Assembly (NCBI GenBank): GCA_943788825.1
Contig: CALSRT010000003.1
Coordinates: 310,001 to 374,000, forward strand
Origin: UBA4582 sp002389265
GTDB taxonomy: Bacteria > Pseudomonadota > Gammaproteobacteria > Pseudomonadales > Azotimanducaceae
Length of the DNA: 64,000 nt
Reading direction: 5' to 3'
Made by a program: the position numbers and the translations under genes
Part shown: one piece after another, positions 52,401 to 60,566 of the stretch
Layout of the letters: the number at the start of each line of letters is the position of its first letter
Numbering within the stretch: the first letter of the stretch is position 1
The notes under the pieces: generated by a model
Told to the model about the DNA's origin: nothing
Seen by the model: the letters and a program-made list of their open reading frames with translations, nothing else
Databases searched by the model: none

Positions 52401-54886
52401 CGCCGTTAGATGCGGCTATGTTGCCATGGCCACAGACGCAATCAGACACGCTAAAACCCACCGGTTTGTTGTTCGATAATGGTATCGGTGGCTTCGAGCC
52501 CGCAAGCGGTGATTATCTGATTTATCTTGAGGCTGATGCGCAGACGCCTGCACCCTGGTCTAATGTGTTGGCGAATGAGGATTTCGGTACTATTGTCAGC
52601 GGCAGTAATCTGGGTTTTACCTGGTCGATAAACAGTGGTGAAAATCGGTTGACGCCGCTGTCGAACGATCCTTTGTTGGATTTGCCAGGTGAAGTTTTAT
52701 ATCTGCGCGATGAAATGACAGCCGAGGTCTGGAGCGCAACGCCCGCACCATTAGGCGCTGATGCCCCTTGCTTGATTCGTCATGCTAGTGGTCTCACAAG
52801 TTGGCAGCGGCAGAGTCATGGCTTGCAGCAGCTATTGGAAGTGTTCGTTCCCTTGAACGATCCGGTGAAACTGCTGAGGCTCAGTTTGACTAATCAGTCG
52901 GATCTATCGCGACGCCTGACGGCAACATTTTATGCAGAATGGTTGTTAGGTGCTTTGGGTAGTCGAGTAAAACCGCATGTTGTCTGTGAGTATGATCCTC
53001 GGCTCCAAGCGATCGTCGCCAGCAACGCCTGGAACTCTGATTTTAGTGAGCGAGTTGCGTTTGTCAGTGCCAGCAGTCCACCCCATAGCGTCACCGGAGA
53101 TCGTTATGATTTCCTGGGTGCAGAGGGTGATCCTCAACATGTGGCTGGCTTGCGCCACACCGATTTGGGTGGCAGGTTCAACCCCGGTGGTGACGCCTGC
53201 GCAGGCTATCAGTTGCATATTGATCTGGCGGCGGGGGAGTCGGTGGAAGTGATCTTTATGTTGGGTCAGGGTGCGGATAGGGCAGAAGTGGCGCGTCTGG
53301 TTGATCATTACCGCGATCAAGCTGCTGTTAACGAGGCTTTGACGCAGGTGCGCGCCTATTGGGCGGAACAATTAGGTCAGATGCAGGTCACGACCCCTGA
53401 TCCAGCTTTTGATTTAATGGTCAATCGTTGGCTGTTGTACCAAACCATGGCTTCACGTATGACAGCTCGAGCAGGATTTTATCAGGCGAGTGGTGCCTAC
53501 GGATTTCGTGATCAGTTGCAGGATACGCTGGCGTTGTTGGTTGTTGACCCCGAGCGCGTGAGAGCGCAAATACTGAGAGCCGCCGCCCATCAATTCGAGA
53601 CCGGTGATGTGCAACACTGGTGGCATCCCCCGTCAGACCGGGGAGTCAGGACCCGCTGCTCGGACGACTACTTGTGGCTGGTCTATGTGACTGCGCGCTA
53701 TATCACGGCAACCGGCGATCAGGCCGTTCTGGAAGTTCGTGTTCCATTTTTGTCGGCGCCGGTATTACGCCGTGATGAACATGATCGATATGCAAGGTTC
53801 GACCCTGGAATGACGGCCACGTTGTTTGAACATTGTTGTCGGGCCCTTGATCGAACGCTGTCGACGGGCGCGCACGGGCTGCCGCTGATGGGTACTGGCG
53901 ACTGGAACGATGGTATGGATCGAGTCGGTGTCGAAGGTCGGGGTGAGAGTGTTTGGCTCGCATGGTTTCAGATTACGGTAATCAACGGATTTTCACCGAT
54001 TGCTGAAAGTTTCGGCTTTCCTGATCGAGCTCATCGCTGGCAACAACAGGGTAAGAGACTGAAGGCAGCGATCGACCAAGTGGCGTGGGACGGCGAGTGG
54101 TTTGTGCGGGCATTCGACGACGAGGGGGAGCCCTGGGGTTCGAGCCAGAATGAGGAATGCCAAATCGATTCCATTTCACAATCTTGGGGCGTGTTGGCGG
54201 GATTCGGTGTCGAACCAAATGTCAGAACTGCGATGAGTTCCGCCAAGGCGCATTTCCTGAATGAATCAGCGGGAACCATTCCATTACTGCATCCGCCATT
54301 TTATAAAACCACTCGCGATCCTGGCTATATTCGTGCCTACCCACCAGGTGTTCGTGAGAATGGGGGTCAATATAATCACGCTGCCGCCTGGTTGGGCATG
54401 GCCTTCGGCATGTTAGGTGATGGCGACACCGCATGGGAGGTATTCAATCGGATTAGCCCGATTCGCCGCTCACTGGATATCGATAGCGCCAGACACTATG
54501 CGCGTGAGCCTTATGTGGTGGCCGGTGATATCGCTACTCAAGATCGCCTGGCTGGCAAGGGTGGCTGGTCGTGGTATACCGGCGCGGCAAGTTGGTGCTG
54601 GCAATTGGGCGTTGAAAGTATTCTGGGATTGCGACCGATAGTGGGTGGTTTTAGCGTCGCGCCCGCCTTGCCACAGGCATGGGGTGGGGCGGAGCTGACG
54701 ATCAAGAGTGGCCAGGGTGATTTGCATGTGACGATTACGGACCCGGCGAATCTTGGTCATGGTCAGGTGGAGCTGACCGTTGATGGGGCGTTGGTGGCAG
54801 GTAACTGTATATGGTTTCCGGGGAGCGACAAAGTGAGTCATGTGATTGTGCGTATATTGGCAGATATATTGGGAGAGGCGCCTTGA
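46412..54886 (+). CDS. Cyclic beta-1,2-glucan synthase (NdvB/Cgs type)
   Basis: 2,824 residues, close to Brucella Cgs (~2,870). Parts in order: N-terminal cytosolic region; two membrane spans (~325-345, ~355-382); GT84 glycosyltransferase with FVITLDADTMLPPE (~530) and LHRWIRGDWQLIPW (~683, QxxRW-like); more spans (~730-780, ~855-900); a glycoamylase-like domain (~915-1470) with FVGPEDNWLPPDNFQ and KAYMAHHQGMVLAAIGN; two beta-sandwich carbohydrate domains; and a C-terminal GH94 phosphorylase domain with FRDQLQDTLALL and GTGDWNDGMDRVG (Asp acid near 2497). It makes, elongates and trims periplasmic osmoregulated glucans at the inner membrane, from UDP-glucose. ATG overlaps the UspA stop. It is probably regulated with the PAS kinase/FixJ pair downstream. 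Confidence 0.93.
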   Translation: MIPSEEEQQTDNLQALGLSLAVGHEVVGDKAPKFPMYRQVAKMPLWLTEAKRYCQNPAVDATRVADWLLDNDYRVLRAIRQVRNDLPENFYQRLPTLRGASGELVPRLLSIAHGALRGMPKQVSLINLRVFVNAYQQHATLNIAELWALPSFLRLACLENLVDAFEQVNPALKARCEISEYAIKNRDVEPVDRISQAINSLAAIQSIKWQDFVDQTSEVEHILCTDPVAAYASMTVNTRNKYRSIIEKLGRGADVTESEIARKVVDLAQGAFDGQLTAGKRRHVGFWLSDSGRPELESSIGYRPAFADRVRKLLISHARGGYAASLVLVLLLALLPPVYFLVESDAGLAAWTGGVLLSLLPATVLSITVVQWLITALVNPRVLPGMDFRKAIPATAKTAVVVPVIIGRAVDIPQMMERLEIRYLSNPDPMLHFGLLSDLPDASQERVPEDDAIETALVEQINGLNRKYGGNGKGRFFLLHRRRHYNPAEECWMGRERKRGKLAQFNQYVLTGDQGEFSLQAGEIEQLRHCRFVITLDADTMLPPETAASLIGIMMHPLNQAELDPTTGKIIGGYSIVQPRLEVLPLSGPVSLFCRLYAGDTAIDIYSRAVSDLYQDLFGTGIFVGKGIYDVAAFERSLENRVPDDAILSHDLFEGIQGRTALASNVVLYENFPVNYPEYALRLHRWIRGDWQLIPWLRSSVPSATGGSVNNILSGIDRWKIIDNLRRSLLAPALLLFFIGGWMVLPGSAWVWTLLAVATPGVYLIGELTGILTQGLRHGLYTDILRRVSERSGRWFLSITFLVSDTQQSLDAIARTLWRLRVSRRHLLQWRTAAHAEAMSDHIGSRWSTWRLMWPSSALAVLASIVLGWFFSDAILPAAPILILWLIAPEISVWVGRPRQPRREKLGEHDQLFLLQVARRTWHFFETFVGPEDNWLPPDNFQAEPRAVVGHRTSPTNIGLLLTSSQVACDLGFIVCSDFVIRMRNTLDSLSRLECYRGHLLNWYDTQSLKPLEPRYVSTVDSGNLAMSLICLKQGCEDLLSEPVFKSTLWDGLACTFGLLAKVAEQLEGADHRAFNDQKKRIDEAFATASSSPINWDFLVDELTNQLWPAYEQIIAASIDRSPNAGQPLLLELHVWLERFHHDLGSLRRELNYFCPWLPLLRSPPSGCEELCRQLSVTMSPLALPYEVQNHAQFAQRLVKQKYTALIDNLPTKNWLANLESALEAGSTRQIVLREDLTELARRAEEWIQGMDFTLLYDEEVRLFRIGYNVSSGQPDRHHYDLLATEARLASYFAIAKGDAPIEHWFFLGRPITRLEGRPTILSWNGSLFEYLMPALFVPGHRDTLLGESEAIAVEYQRRYARQHKVPWGISESAFGLTDVDDVYQYQAFGAPGLGIRRGLSDDLVVAPYASALALSCWPQAAVANLQQLDQLGAMSIYGYIDALDYSPQRRPPGQHFRAVKAYMAHHQGMVLAAIGNALIDDILVRRTMAEKSLLALEILLQERIPWDATTEKGRAHEVSEIPTQPLRAVAELWPWVPSNAATIPQMHMLGNGRMNTWLSEAGAGGLSWQGQAVTRWRPDGTRDAYGYWIYVKDIETAEVWSAGRLPTGEIGRESRTIFHQHLVDDFRRHRGVAVRVETTVAPDDDVDIRRITVVNEGARARTIEFTSYAEVVLAPAIDDERHEAFSKLFVGSQFNWAQNGLIFERRVQRPGTLAPILLHKAVFSSADIQLVGYESDRGKFVGRNDSMRCPLGMRGELSQTTGWTLDPIMALRLRVSLKPNETKHFALLSIVAESAKSVNSIAARYSSASLDWVYRDSARVAAREVAGSHLEPGQLPAIQTLSALLIHPHASLRVVPAHVGNRRQSQASLWHYGISGDLPILLVRIDRDDVSGLLALMIRAQRHWRSVGLQVDLVIMRIGFTGYEDPLREKILTLLRDTSSTESLGRSGGIHLLAADHMDSEARQGVEVAAHVVLDDDGVALQIKLDRILEHRATLPPLDAAMLPWPQTQSDTLKPTGLLFDNGIGGFEPASGDYLIYLEADAQTPAPWSNVLANEDFGTIVSGSNLGFTWSINSGENRLTPLSNDPLLDLPGEVLYLRDEMTAEVWSATPAPLGADAPCLIRHASGLTSWQRQSHGLQQLLEVFVPLNDPVKLLRLSLTNQSDLSRRLTATFYAEWLLGALGSRVKPHVVCEYDPRLQAIVASNAWNSDFSERVAFVSASSPPHSVTGDRYDFLGAEGDPQHVAGLRHTDLGGRFNPGGDACAGYQLHIDLAAGESVEVIFMLGQGADRAEVARLVDHYRDQAAVNEALTQVRAYWAEQLGQMQVTTPDPAFDLMVNRWLLYQTMASRMTARAGFYQASGAYGFRDQLQDTLALLVVDPERVRAQILRAAAHQFETGDVQHWWHPPSDRGVRTRCSDDYLWLVYVTARYITATGDQAVLEVRVPFLSAPVLRRDEHDRYARFDPGMTATLFEHCCRALDRTLSTGAHGLPLMGTGDWNDGMDRVGVEGRGESVWLAWFQITVINGFSPIAESFGFPDRAHRWQQQGKRLKAAIDQVAWDGEWFVRAFDDEGEPWGSSQNEECQIDSISQSWGVLAGFGVEPNVRTAMSSAKAHFLNESAGTIPLLHPPFYKTTRDPGYIRAYPPGVRENGGQYNHAAAWLGMAFGMLGDGDTAWEVFNRISPIRRSLDIDSARHYAREPYVVAGDIATQDRLAGKGGWSWYTGAASWCWQLGVESILGLRPIVGGFSVAPALPQAWGGAELTIKSGQGDLHVTITDPANLGHGQVELTVDGALVAGNCIWFPGSDKVSHVIVRILADILGEAP

Positions 54887-55043
54887 AAGAAGAGTCTTAA
54901 TAGCGATATTCGTCCTTGGCTAATCTGATAGCGTACTGATACTATAAAAAAATTGATGCCTAATACAGTTGAAAAATAACAGCCCGTATTGAAAAAAATG
55001 ATGTTATCTTGATAACTAGCTTAAAGATCTCACGGTTAGAAGT

Positions 55044-56636
55044 ATGCCAATACCAATAATAAGATCAACTGAATCAACGCCAGAACTTGGAGAGAGTCAC
55101 GGTGAGAAACGTACCGCTGCGCCAAGAAACGCCGTTAGAACAATGCAAGGCACCACTGTCTTTTGTCTAGACACTCAATATCGCTACGTATTTTGTAATG
55201 ATGCGCATCGAGATGCTTCGCGAAAAAGCTGGGGCGCAGTGATTCACATGGGTTCGAGTATGTTGGCCAACATTCCCTCGCTAGAAGAGCGAAAGCTCGT
55301 GCAAGCCTTGTTGGATGAGGCTTTGGCAGGCAAGACCGTGGTGGCGGCAAATCGTTTTGGTGAGACAGATAATATTTGGGAAAGCGTCTGCTCGCCCATG
55401 TTTAACGACGAAGGCAAAATCAGCGGAGTGAGTGTTACTTCTGCCGATGTGACAGAGCAGCGGCGGTTAGAAGATGCCTTGCTGGAACGTGAACACAAGT
55501 ACCAATATCTGTTTGATAATATGACAGACGGATTCGTGATATGCAAAATCATCTGTAATGAACAAGGTGTGCCGTGTGATTATAGAATTCTCGAAGCGAA
55601 TAAGGCTTATGAGGCGCTAGCGGGTATTGCCTTTAATGACATCGTCGGTAAGACCGTCCTAGAGGTTGTTCCGGATATGGAGGAATCCTGGATAAAACTA
55701 TACGGTGAGGTTGCGCTCACTCATGTATCTCGTTCATTCGAGCTCTACAACCATAGTACGAGGCGATATTATGAATCAACCGCGTTTTCCCTCCATAACG
55801 GTCAGTTTGCTCGGGTGTTTAAAGATATAACAAATCAAAAACTCAGCGAAGCCGCGCTCAAGACGAGTGAAGAGCTGCAGCGATTCGGCGAGCATGCTCG
55901 TGAACGTGAAAAAGAGATGGCCCACGTGGATCGCCTAAATACCATGGGCGAAATGGCAACCGGCTTGGCGCATGAGTTGAACCAACCTTTGGCAGCGATC
56001 ACTACCTATGCCGGTGTCGCATTGAGAATCTTAAATGCTGAATCGGCGCAGCCGGAAAAACTGCGAGAGATTATAACGGAGACGCGTCAGCAGGCTCTCA
56101 GAGCCGGCGAGATTATTCGGCATTTGAGGCGCCTGGTGAGAAAGCAGACCGGTGGTCAAGTAGAGACGGATATTAATCATCTCATTAGATCAGTGGTGAA
56201 ATTATTGGCCGCAGACCTGCGGTTACAAGGTGTTGATCTGCGCCTGAAGCTATCAGAAAATTTACCCCGTTTGATGGTAGACGATGTTCAAATTGAGCAG
56301 GTGATTATCAATCTCTTGCGTAATGCGCTTGAGGTTACTGTTATGGATGTCGCCAACAAGCGGGAAGTAACGATTAGGAGCTACCTTTCTTCGAAGCGTT
56401 TCCTACGGGTCGAAGTAACAGATAATGGTTCCGGCATGGATTCAGAAGTCTCAAGTCGGATATTTGATGCTTTTTATTCCACCAAAGTTGAGCAAGGAAT
56501 GGGTCTGGGGTTGTCGATCAGTCGTTCTATTATTGAGGCGCACGGTGGCAATCTGTGGGCTAATTCTGAACCGGGCCAGGGATCAACCCTGTCTTTCAGT
56601 TTGCCTATTTTGAAGCGTTTATTGGCGTGCGATTAG
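55044..56636 (+). CDS. PAS-domain sensor histidine kinase
   Basis: 530 residues and no membrane segment, so a cytosolic sensor. Two PAS domains (~35-142 and ~150-268), the first ending in SVTSADVTEQRRLEDALLE, the second in ARVFKDITNQKLSEAAL. HisKA: phospho-acceptor His310 in ATGLAHELNQPLAAI, the FixL/TtrS type. HATPase_c: N-box NLLRNALEV, G1 VTDNGSGMD, G2 GMGLGLSISRSII. Ligand (haem, flavin or small molecule) cannot be read; no CxxCH is present. The FixJ-type regulator gene follows after 100 bp and is its evident partner. The cyclic glucan synthase gene lies 157 bp upstream. Confidence 0.93.
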   Translation: MPIPIIRSTESTPELGESHGEKRTAAPRNAVRTMQGTTVFCLDTQYRYVFCNDAHRDASRKSWGAVIHMGSSMLANIPSLEERKLVQALLDEALAGKTVVAANRFGETDNIWESVCSPMFNDEGKISGVSVTSADVTEQRRLEDALLEREHKYQYLFDNMTDGFVICKIICNEQGVPCDYRILEANKAYEALAGIAFNDIVGKTVLEVVPDMEESWIKLYGEVALTHVSRSFELYNHSTRRYYESTAFSLHNGQFARVFKDITNQKLSEAALKTSEELQRFGEHAREREKEMAHVDRLNTMGEMATGLAHELNQPLAAITTYAGVALRILNAESAQPEKLREIITETRQQALRAGEIIRHLRRLVRKQTGGQVETDINHLIRSVVKLLAADLRLQGVDLRLKLSENLPRLMVDDVQIEQVIINLLRNALEVTVMDVANKREVTIRSYLSSKRFLRVEVTDNGSGMDSEVSSRIFDAFYSTKVEQGMGLGLSISRSIIEAHGGNLWANSEPGQGSTLSFSLPILKRLLACD

Positions 56637-56736
56637 TTCCAGTCGAATATCGAACAGACCGGTTGGCTTTCATTGTTGATCAACATCAGGGCCGATATTT
56701 TTGTAAATTCATTTGATAGCGGGCAAAGAGAGAAAT

Positions 56737-57360
56737 ATGTACTTCGATTCTATAGTCTATATTGTTGACGATAACGAAGGTGTTCGACATTCCTTGACGC
56801 TTCTAGTGGAATCAGCTGGGCTGGCCGCATTGGCTTGTGAGTCGGCGCAAGATTTTCTCGACCATTATGATCCAGCTCGCCCAGGTTGTCTGCTGCTTGA
56901 TATTCGTATGCCACAGATGAGCGGGCTGGAGTTGCAAGCTAGGTTAGTCGAAGACGGCGTTCAGCTGCCGGTCATTATTATCACCGGTCATGCGGATGTT
57001 TTGCTCGCTGTTCGGGCGATGAAGGCCGGCGCACGCGACTTCTTTGAAAAGCCTTTTAATGATCAGTTATTGCTGGACAGTATTGCCTCAGCCATCGAGC
57101 TGAATGTCGAAGTCTTTTTAGAGCAGCGAGAAATAAGCGATTTTCTCGCCCGGGTCGAAAAACTATCGACTCGAGAGCGGGAGGTCATGGATTTGTTAGT
57201 GCAGGGTAAAGTGACAAAGGAAGTGGCTGCAACATTGGGGATCAGCTCGAAAACAGTGGACGCCCATCGAGGGAATATTCTTGGCAAGACTCAAATGCGG
57301 TCAGTGTACCAACTCATAATGAAGACGCTGAAGTGCAAGATCGATTCAGTCTCAACCTGA
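56737..57360 (+). CDS. FixJ/NarL-type response regulator
   Basis: 207 residues: receiver domain (~1-120) with acidic pair VDDNEG, phospho-acceptor Asp55 in LLLDIRMPQMSG and Lys in FFEKPF; LuxR-type helix-turn-helix (~140-200) with LSTREREVMDLLVQGKVTKE and GISSKTVDAHRGNI. This architecture and FixL-like partner place it in the FixJ group. ATG 56737 is chosen (AAAGAGAGAAAT upstream); a longer TTG start at 56713 adds non-conserved residues. Likely targets are nearby: the glucan synthase/Usp operon or the cold-shock gene, whose upstream region has an AT-rich palindrome. Confidence 0.92.
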   Translation: MYFDSIVYIVDDNEGVRHSLTLLVESAGLAALACESAQDFLDHYDPARPGCLLLDIRMPQMSGLELQARLVEDGVQLPVIIITGHADVLLAVRAMKAGARDFFEKPFNDQLLLDSIASAIELNVEVFLEQREISDFLARVEKLSTREREVMDLLVQGKVTKEVAATLGISSKTVDAHRGNILGKTQMRSVYQLIMKTLKCKIDSVST

Positions 57361-57716
57361 GCAAAGGACGTGGGTAGTGATGGTTGTTCGACAGGCCGAA
57401 ATGGCGTTGTATAGCTTATATTAAGGGTTCAGCCTAAGATTGAGTGTAAGACAGCTAGCTGAGTTCCCGCTTGGCGTCGCAAGGAATAGTAGAACTGCAT
57501 TCCAATAAGAAAAAAGCTATGGGTTTAGGTAATTGGATTATTGCCATCTACCTTCGGTATAAGGATAGTGCTTTGTAACTTATATGTAATAATATGTAAG
57601 TAACACATAGTAATGTCAGTGGTGCGTGACACCCCATTGAAGTGATCAAAATTTGGAAAGTCTGAATTGAGAGACACTTTGGTGGTGAGCGTCAGCCGTA
57701 ATCGAGGGAGTTGGAT
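57361..57716. other. Leader and intergenic region before the second cold-shock gene
   Basis: 356 bp without a gene. It contains an imperfect palindrome (57575-57604) and, as for other cspA genes, is probably a long transcribed leader. No terminator for the response regulator gene is visible. Confidence 0.5.
57575..57604. promoter_or_regulatory. AT-rich imperfect palindrome upstream of the cold-shock gene
   Basis: A 30-bp dyad starting GTAACTTATATG and ending AATATGTAAGTAAC. It begins 142 bp before the csp start and could be a promoter region operator for the adjacent FixJ-type regulator. Confidence 0.35.
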
Positions 57717-57941
57717 ATGTCGAATAGAGAAGAAGGTACTGTTAAGTGGTTCAATGATGCTAAGGGTTTTGGCTTTATTGAGCGTCCAGATGGAGAAGAT
57801 GTTTTTGTTCATTTCAGATCGATTCGAGGAGATGGATACAGAACACTTAAGCAAGGTTCGAGAGTTGAGTTCAATATGACTGAAACAGACAAGGGTTATC
57901 AGGCAGAAGACGTTATTGAAGATGCCACCGAAACAGCTTAA
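57717..57941 (+). CDS. Cold-shock protein, CspA family (second copy)
   Basis: 74-residue cold-shock domain protein. RNP1 KGFGFIER and RNP2 DVFVHFRSI match the copy at 18.7 kb residue for residue; differences are few (E for S near residue 6, D for E in RGDGYRTL, SR for AQ) and a longer tail EDATETA. ATG 57717 has GAGGGAG six bases upstream. Putative RNA chaperone. It follows the FixJ-type regulator gene by 356 bp and probably has its own promoter. Paralogue rather than horizontal copy, since neighbours differ. Confidence 0.93.
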   Translation: MSNREEGTVKWFNDAKGFGFIERPDGEDVFVHFRSIRGDGYRTLKQGSRVEFNMTETDKGYQAEDVIEDATETA

Positions 57942-58431
57942 ATAAACGAAGATAGTCTCGCCTGGCGTCGTTATGGAGTATCCTGAGAGGACCACTACAC
58001 TGATAGTGCTCCGGTCAAGAAATGACGACGCCTAGGTGGCTGACTATTATAAGATGCATTGAGAGGGTCTGTTTAGCAAAGCAAAATTCAGAATAGGCTG
58101 TCGAGATTGGGGGCGTCATGGGGTTGTGCAATGCGACCACCAGTTTAGCGTCATTTACCCTTTCATTTACCCTTACCATTCCATTCCCTACATCCCTCAT
58201 TTTCCCTGTTAACTTCTGTGTGGTCAGTTTACTTGGCGACAGGACCGCGGCCCTTAAGGGCACTAATCATTGTCTGACTCGCTGGGCCGAATAGGCTTTA
58301 GTTTGACATGCGGTTGGCAGCGCAGGGTCCCGTCTGGCACTCAGGGCTCAATCTACGATATTGGTGGAAAAATACAGTAGGGTGTCGAATAGTCCGAATG
58401 GCCTTTGAGCCTAGGCCGAGGAGGCGCTAGT
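57942..58431. other. 490-bp intergenic region before yeiH
   Basis: No convincing ORF. A 12-bp perfect palindrome GCCCTTAAGGGC lies at 58250-58261, and 58150-58200 is a pyrimidine-rich low-complexity stretch (repeated CATTTACCC). A GAGGAGG ribosome site for the downstream gene lies near 58417. Function of the rest is not apparent. Confidence 0.4.
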
Positions 58432-59451
58432 ATGCCTACTGCCTTATGCCTGCTGTCTACAGAGAGTTGGCTAGGCGCGGTTTATCATCAAAAGGATTCG
58501 GTTATCAGTCTTCAGACTACTCAGTTCAAGGCGCATGGGGGCAAACTGCTTGCGGTCTTATTGCTGCCTTATCTTCTGTATCAGGGAAATCCGGCGGTTG
58601 CATTGTTAGTCGGGATGTCTTTGACGTTGTTGTTCGACCGACCGGTGGTAGGGCTGAGTAGTTTCTATAGCAAGTATTTTCTGCAGGCGGCCATCGTTCT
58701 ACTGGGCTTGAAACTTAATATGGCCGATATGTGGCGAATCAACGCCGACTATACGGTATTTGTTGCGATCTATGTGGTGTCGGCCATCGCTATAGGCCTA
58801 GTGCTTGGCAGACTCATAGGGGTTGAAAATGTGTCGAACGCCCTGATTGCCTCAGGTACTGGCATATGTGGCGGCACGACGATAGCGACCCTAGCGCCGA
58901 TCATCAAGGCCAGTGCTGAGCAAATGGGTGTTGCACTGGCAATTGTCTTTTTGCTGAATGCTGTCGCCCTGTTTACCTTTCCCGCCATCGGCGAATATTA
59001 TCAACTCAGTCAGACCCAATTTGGTGTTTGGGTGGCCCTGGCGATTCACGATACCAGTTCAGTGGTGGCTACCGCGGCTTTGTATGGGGACCAGGCGGCC
59101 AGTGTCGCCACGACGGTGAAGCTTGGGCGGACCTTATGGTTGATTCCGCTAGTGGTCGTCGCCAGTTTGGTGGCAGGCCAGGGTAGCATAAAGGTGCGGA
59201 TTCCCGGTTTTATTCTGCTGTTTATCTTGAGTTCGGTGCTCGGTTCCGTATTGCCGATGCCTGCCGCATTACCTGGCATCGCCGGCCTCGCCAGCAAGAG
59301 CCTGCTGGTGCTTGCGCTATTTCTGATCGGCACTGAAATCAACCGCCAAACCTTACGCAGGCTAAAAGGCCGGGTGTTAGTGCAGGCCCTCATGCTCTGG
59401 ATGCTGGTTGTGCCGACGACGTTATTTATGGTGATCTCACTGGTAGGCTAA
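58432..59451 (+). CDS. YeiH/UPF0324 family putative sulfate exporter
   Basis: 339-residue integral membrane protein with about ten spans, including LLLPYLLYQGNPAVALLVGM, YFLQAAIVLLGLKL, GTGICGGTTIATLAPII (the conserved glycine-rich re-entrant motif of the family) and AIHDTSSVVATAALYG. ATG 58432 is chosen because GAGGAGG lies eight bases upstream. YeiH-type proteins are annotated as sulfate exporters on the basis of sulfur-metabolism neighbours; transport was not read from this sequence and no sulfur genes are adjacent. Confidence 0.9.
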   Translation: MPTALCLLSTESWLGAVYHQKDSVISLQTTQFKAHGGKLLAVLLLPYLLYQGNPAVALLVGMSLTLLFDRPVVGLSSFYSKYFLQAAIVLLGLKLNMADMWRINADYTVFVAIYVVSAIAIGLVLGRLIGVENVSNALIASGTGICGGTTIATLAPIIKASAEQMGVALAIVFLLNAVALFTFPAIGEYYQLSQTQFGVWVALAIHDTSSVVATAALYGDQAASVATTVKLGRTLWLIPLVVVASLVAGQGSIKVRIPGFILLFILSSVLGSVLPMPAALPGIAGLASKSLLVLALFLIGTEINRQTLRRLKGRVLVQALMLWMLVVPTTLFMVISLVG

Positions 59452-59524
59452 ATCGCCTTTGGTTCTAACTATATGAGCAATGGTTACTTTACGATGGGTA
59501 AAGAGTTTTCTAATCTGCTGTCCT

Positions 59525-59617
59525 ATGAATCATCGATCAACAAAATTTGACGCGCTGAGTGTTACCGCAGTGGGGCTGTTTATTGCCTATATCACCTTGA
59601 GCTTCTGGTTAGCCTGA
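59525..59617 (+). CDS. Possible 30-residue membrane microprotein
   Basis: A short frame encodes a charged N-terminus followed by a single hydrophobic segment ending VGLFIAYITLSFWLA, the shape of known small membrane proteins. It lies in the 291-bp gap between yeiH and the HAD gene. The ribosome site is weak, so coding is uncertain. Confidence 0.3.
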   Translation: MNHRSTKFDALSVTAVGLFIAYITLSFWLA

Positions 59618-59742
59618 ATCGCCTGCACCACCCTTGCGACTGAACATCAAGGCAAGTCCTTGTCGTGCCGGTTATCAACCTTCAGAATACCCTGTGCCAG
59701 CAATAGCCTTGTCACGAACCCCGTGATCCTTGCCTGGCCGAG

Positions 59743-60444
59743 ATGCTGAAGATGCAATGGGTGCTGTTCGACTGTTTTAATACGCTGATTGATGATTTCG
59801 ACGCGAGTGGCAGTATTGACGGGCTTGAGACAATTGCCCATCTGCCTGTTGCGGCTGGCCTCTTTCCTTCTGTGTCAAAGTTCCGATCAGCCTATACCGC
59901 AGCACGCGCCGTTAACTGGTGGCAGCGAGACAATGAGGTGCACTTCGAGGTGCGGTTGCGGGAAGTCTTTATACGCCAGGGGCGTGCGAGTGCAGCGTCT
60001 GCTGAGCGGTTGGTGAGTGAAATGCTGGATGTGTTTGCGCAAACTTACCCGGCTAGTGTGAGGCTTACCCCTGGCGTTGAGGCCATGCTTCAAGCCTGGT
60101 CGGCTGAGGCAAAGCTTGCGGTGGTCTCAAATTTTTTTATGTCTGAGTGGCCGCAGAAAATGCTCGAGCATCATGGTTTGGGTGATTATTTTGAGTTTGT
60201 GATAGACAGCGCCGCGCTTGGCGCGAAGAAACCAGAGCCGGAGATTTATCAAGCGGCATTGAAGCGAGTGGCTGTCGACCCCGCCGAAGTGCTGTTTGTC
60301 GGTGATGACTATCAGCGGGACGTCGTCGCGCCACGTACCCACGGTATGCAGGCTCGCCATGTTTGTCGTCATGGGGTGCGGCCTGGAATCGAACCAAGCC
60401 CAGAGGATAACGCGATTAAACATTGGGATGTGTTTCGTCCCTGA
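59743..60444 (+). CDS. HAD-family hydrolase (haloacid dehalogenase-like)
   Basis: 233 residues. Motif I is VLFDCFNTLIDD with the nucleophile Asp but no second Asp (F/N in its place), as in the L-2-haloacid dehalogenase branch; motif II is AVVSNFFMSEW, motif III the Lys in GAKKPEPEIYQ, motif IV VGDDYQRDV. Substrate may be a small phosphate ester or haloacid. Start ATG 59743 or 59752 (both have a GAG upstream). The C-terminal tail is short. Neighbours do not point to a pathway. Confidence 0.88.
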   Translation: MLKMQWVLFDCFNTLIDDFDASGSIDGLETIAHLPVAAGLFPSVSKFRSAYTAARAVNWWQRDNEVHFEVRLREVFIRQGRASAASAERLVSEMLDVFAQTYPASVRLTPGVEAMLQAWSAEAKLAVVSNFFMSEWPQKMLEHHGLGDYFEFVIDSAALGAKKPEPEIYQAALKRVAVDPAEVLFVGDDYQRDVVAPRTHGMQARHVCRHGVRPGIEPSPEDNAIKHWDVFRP

Positions 60445-60566
60445 TGGGTCATGACCAATGGGCGGGCAGTAAGCCACAAAGAAGGTCGAGGGCGCTGGCG
60501 ATTTTCGAGGGTTGCGCCTAGACTCGGAGTCACTGAAGCGAACACAATAAAAAATCTGGAGTGACT

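Noticed and set aside
58015..58263. 82-codon minus-strand frame in the gap before yeiH
   Set aside because: Covers a pyrimidine-rich low-complexity stretch; no domain, no ribosome site.
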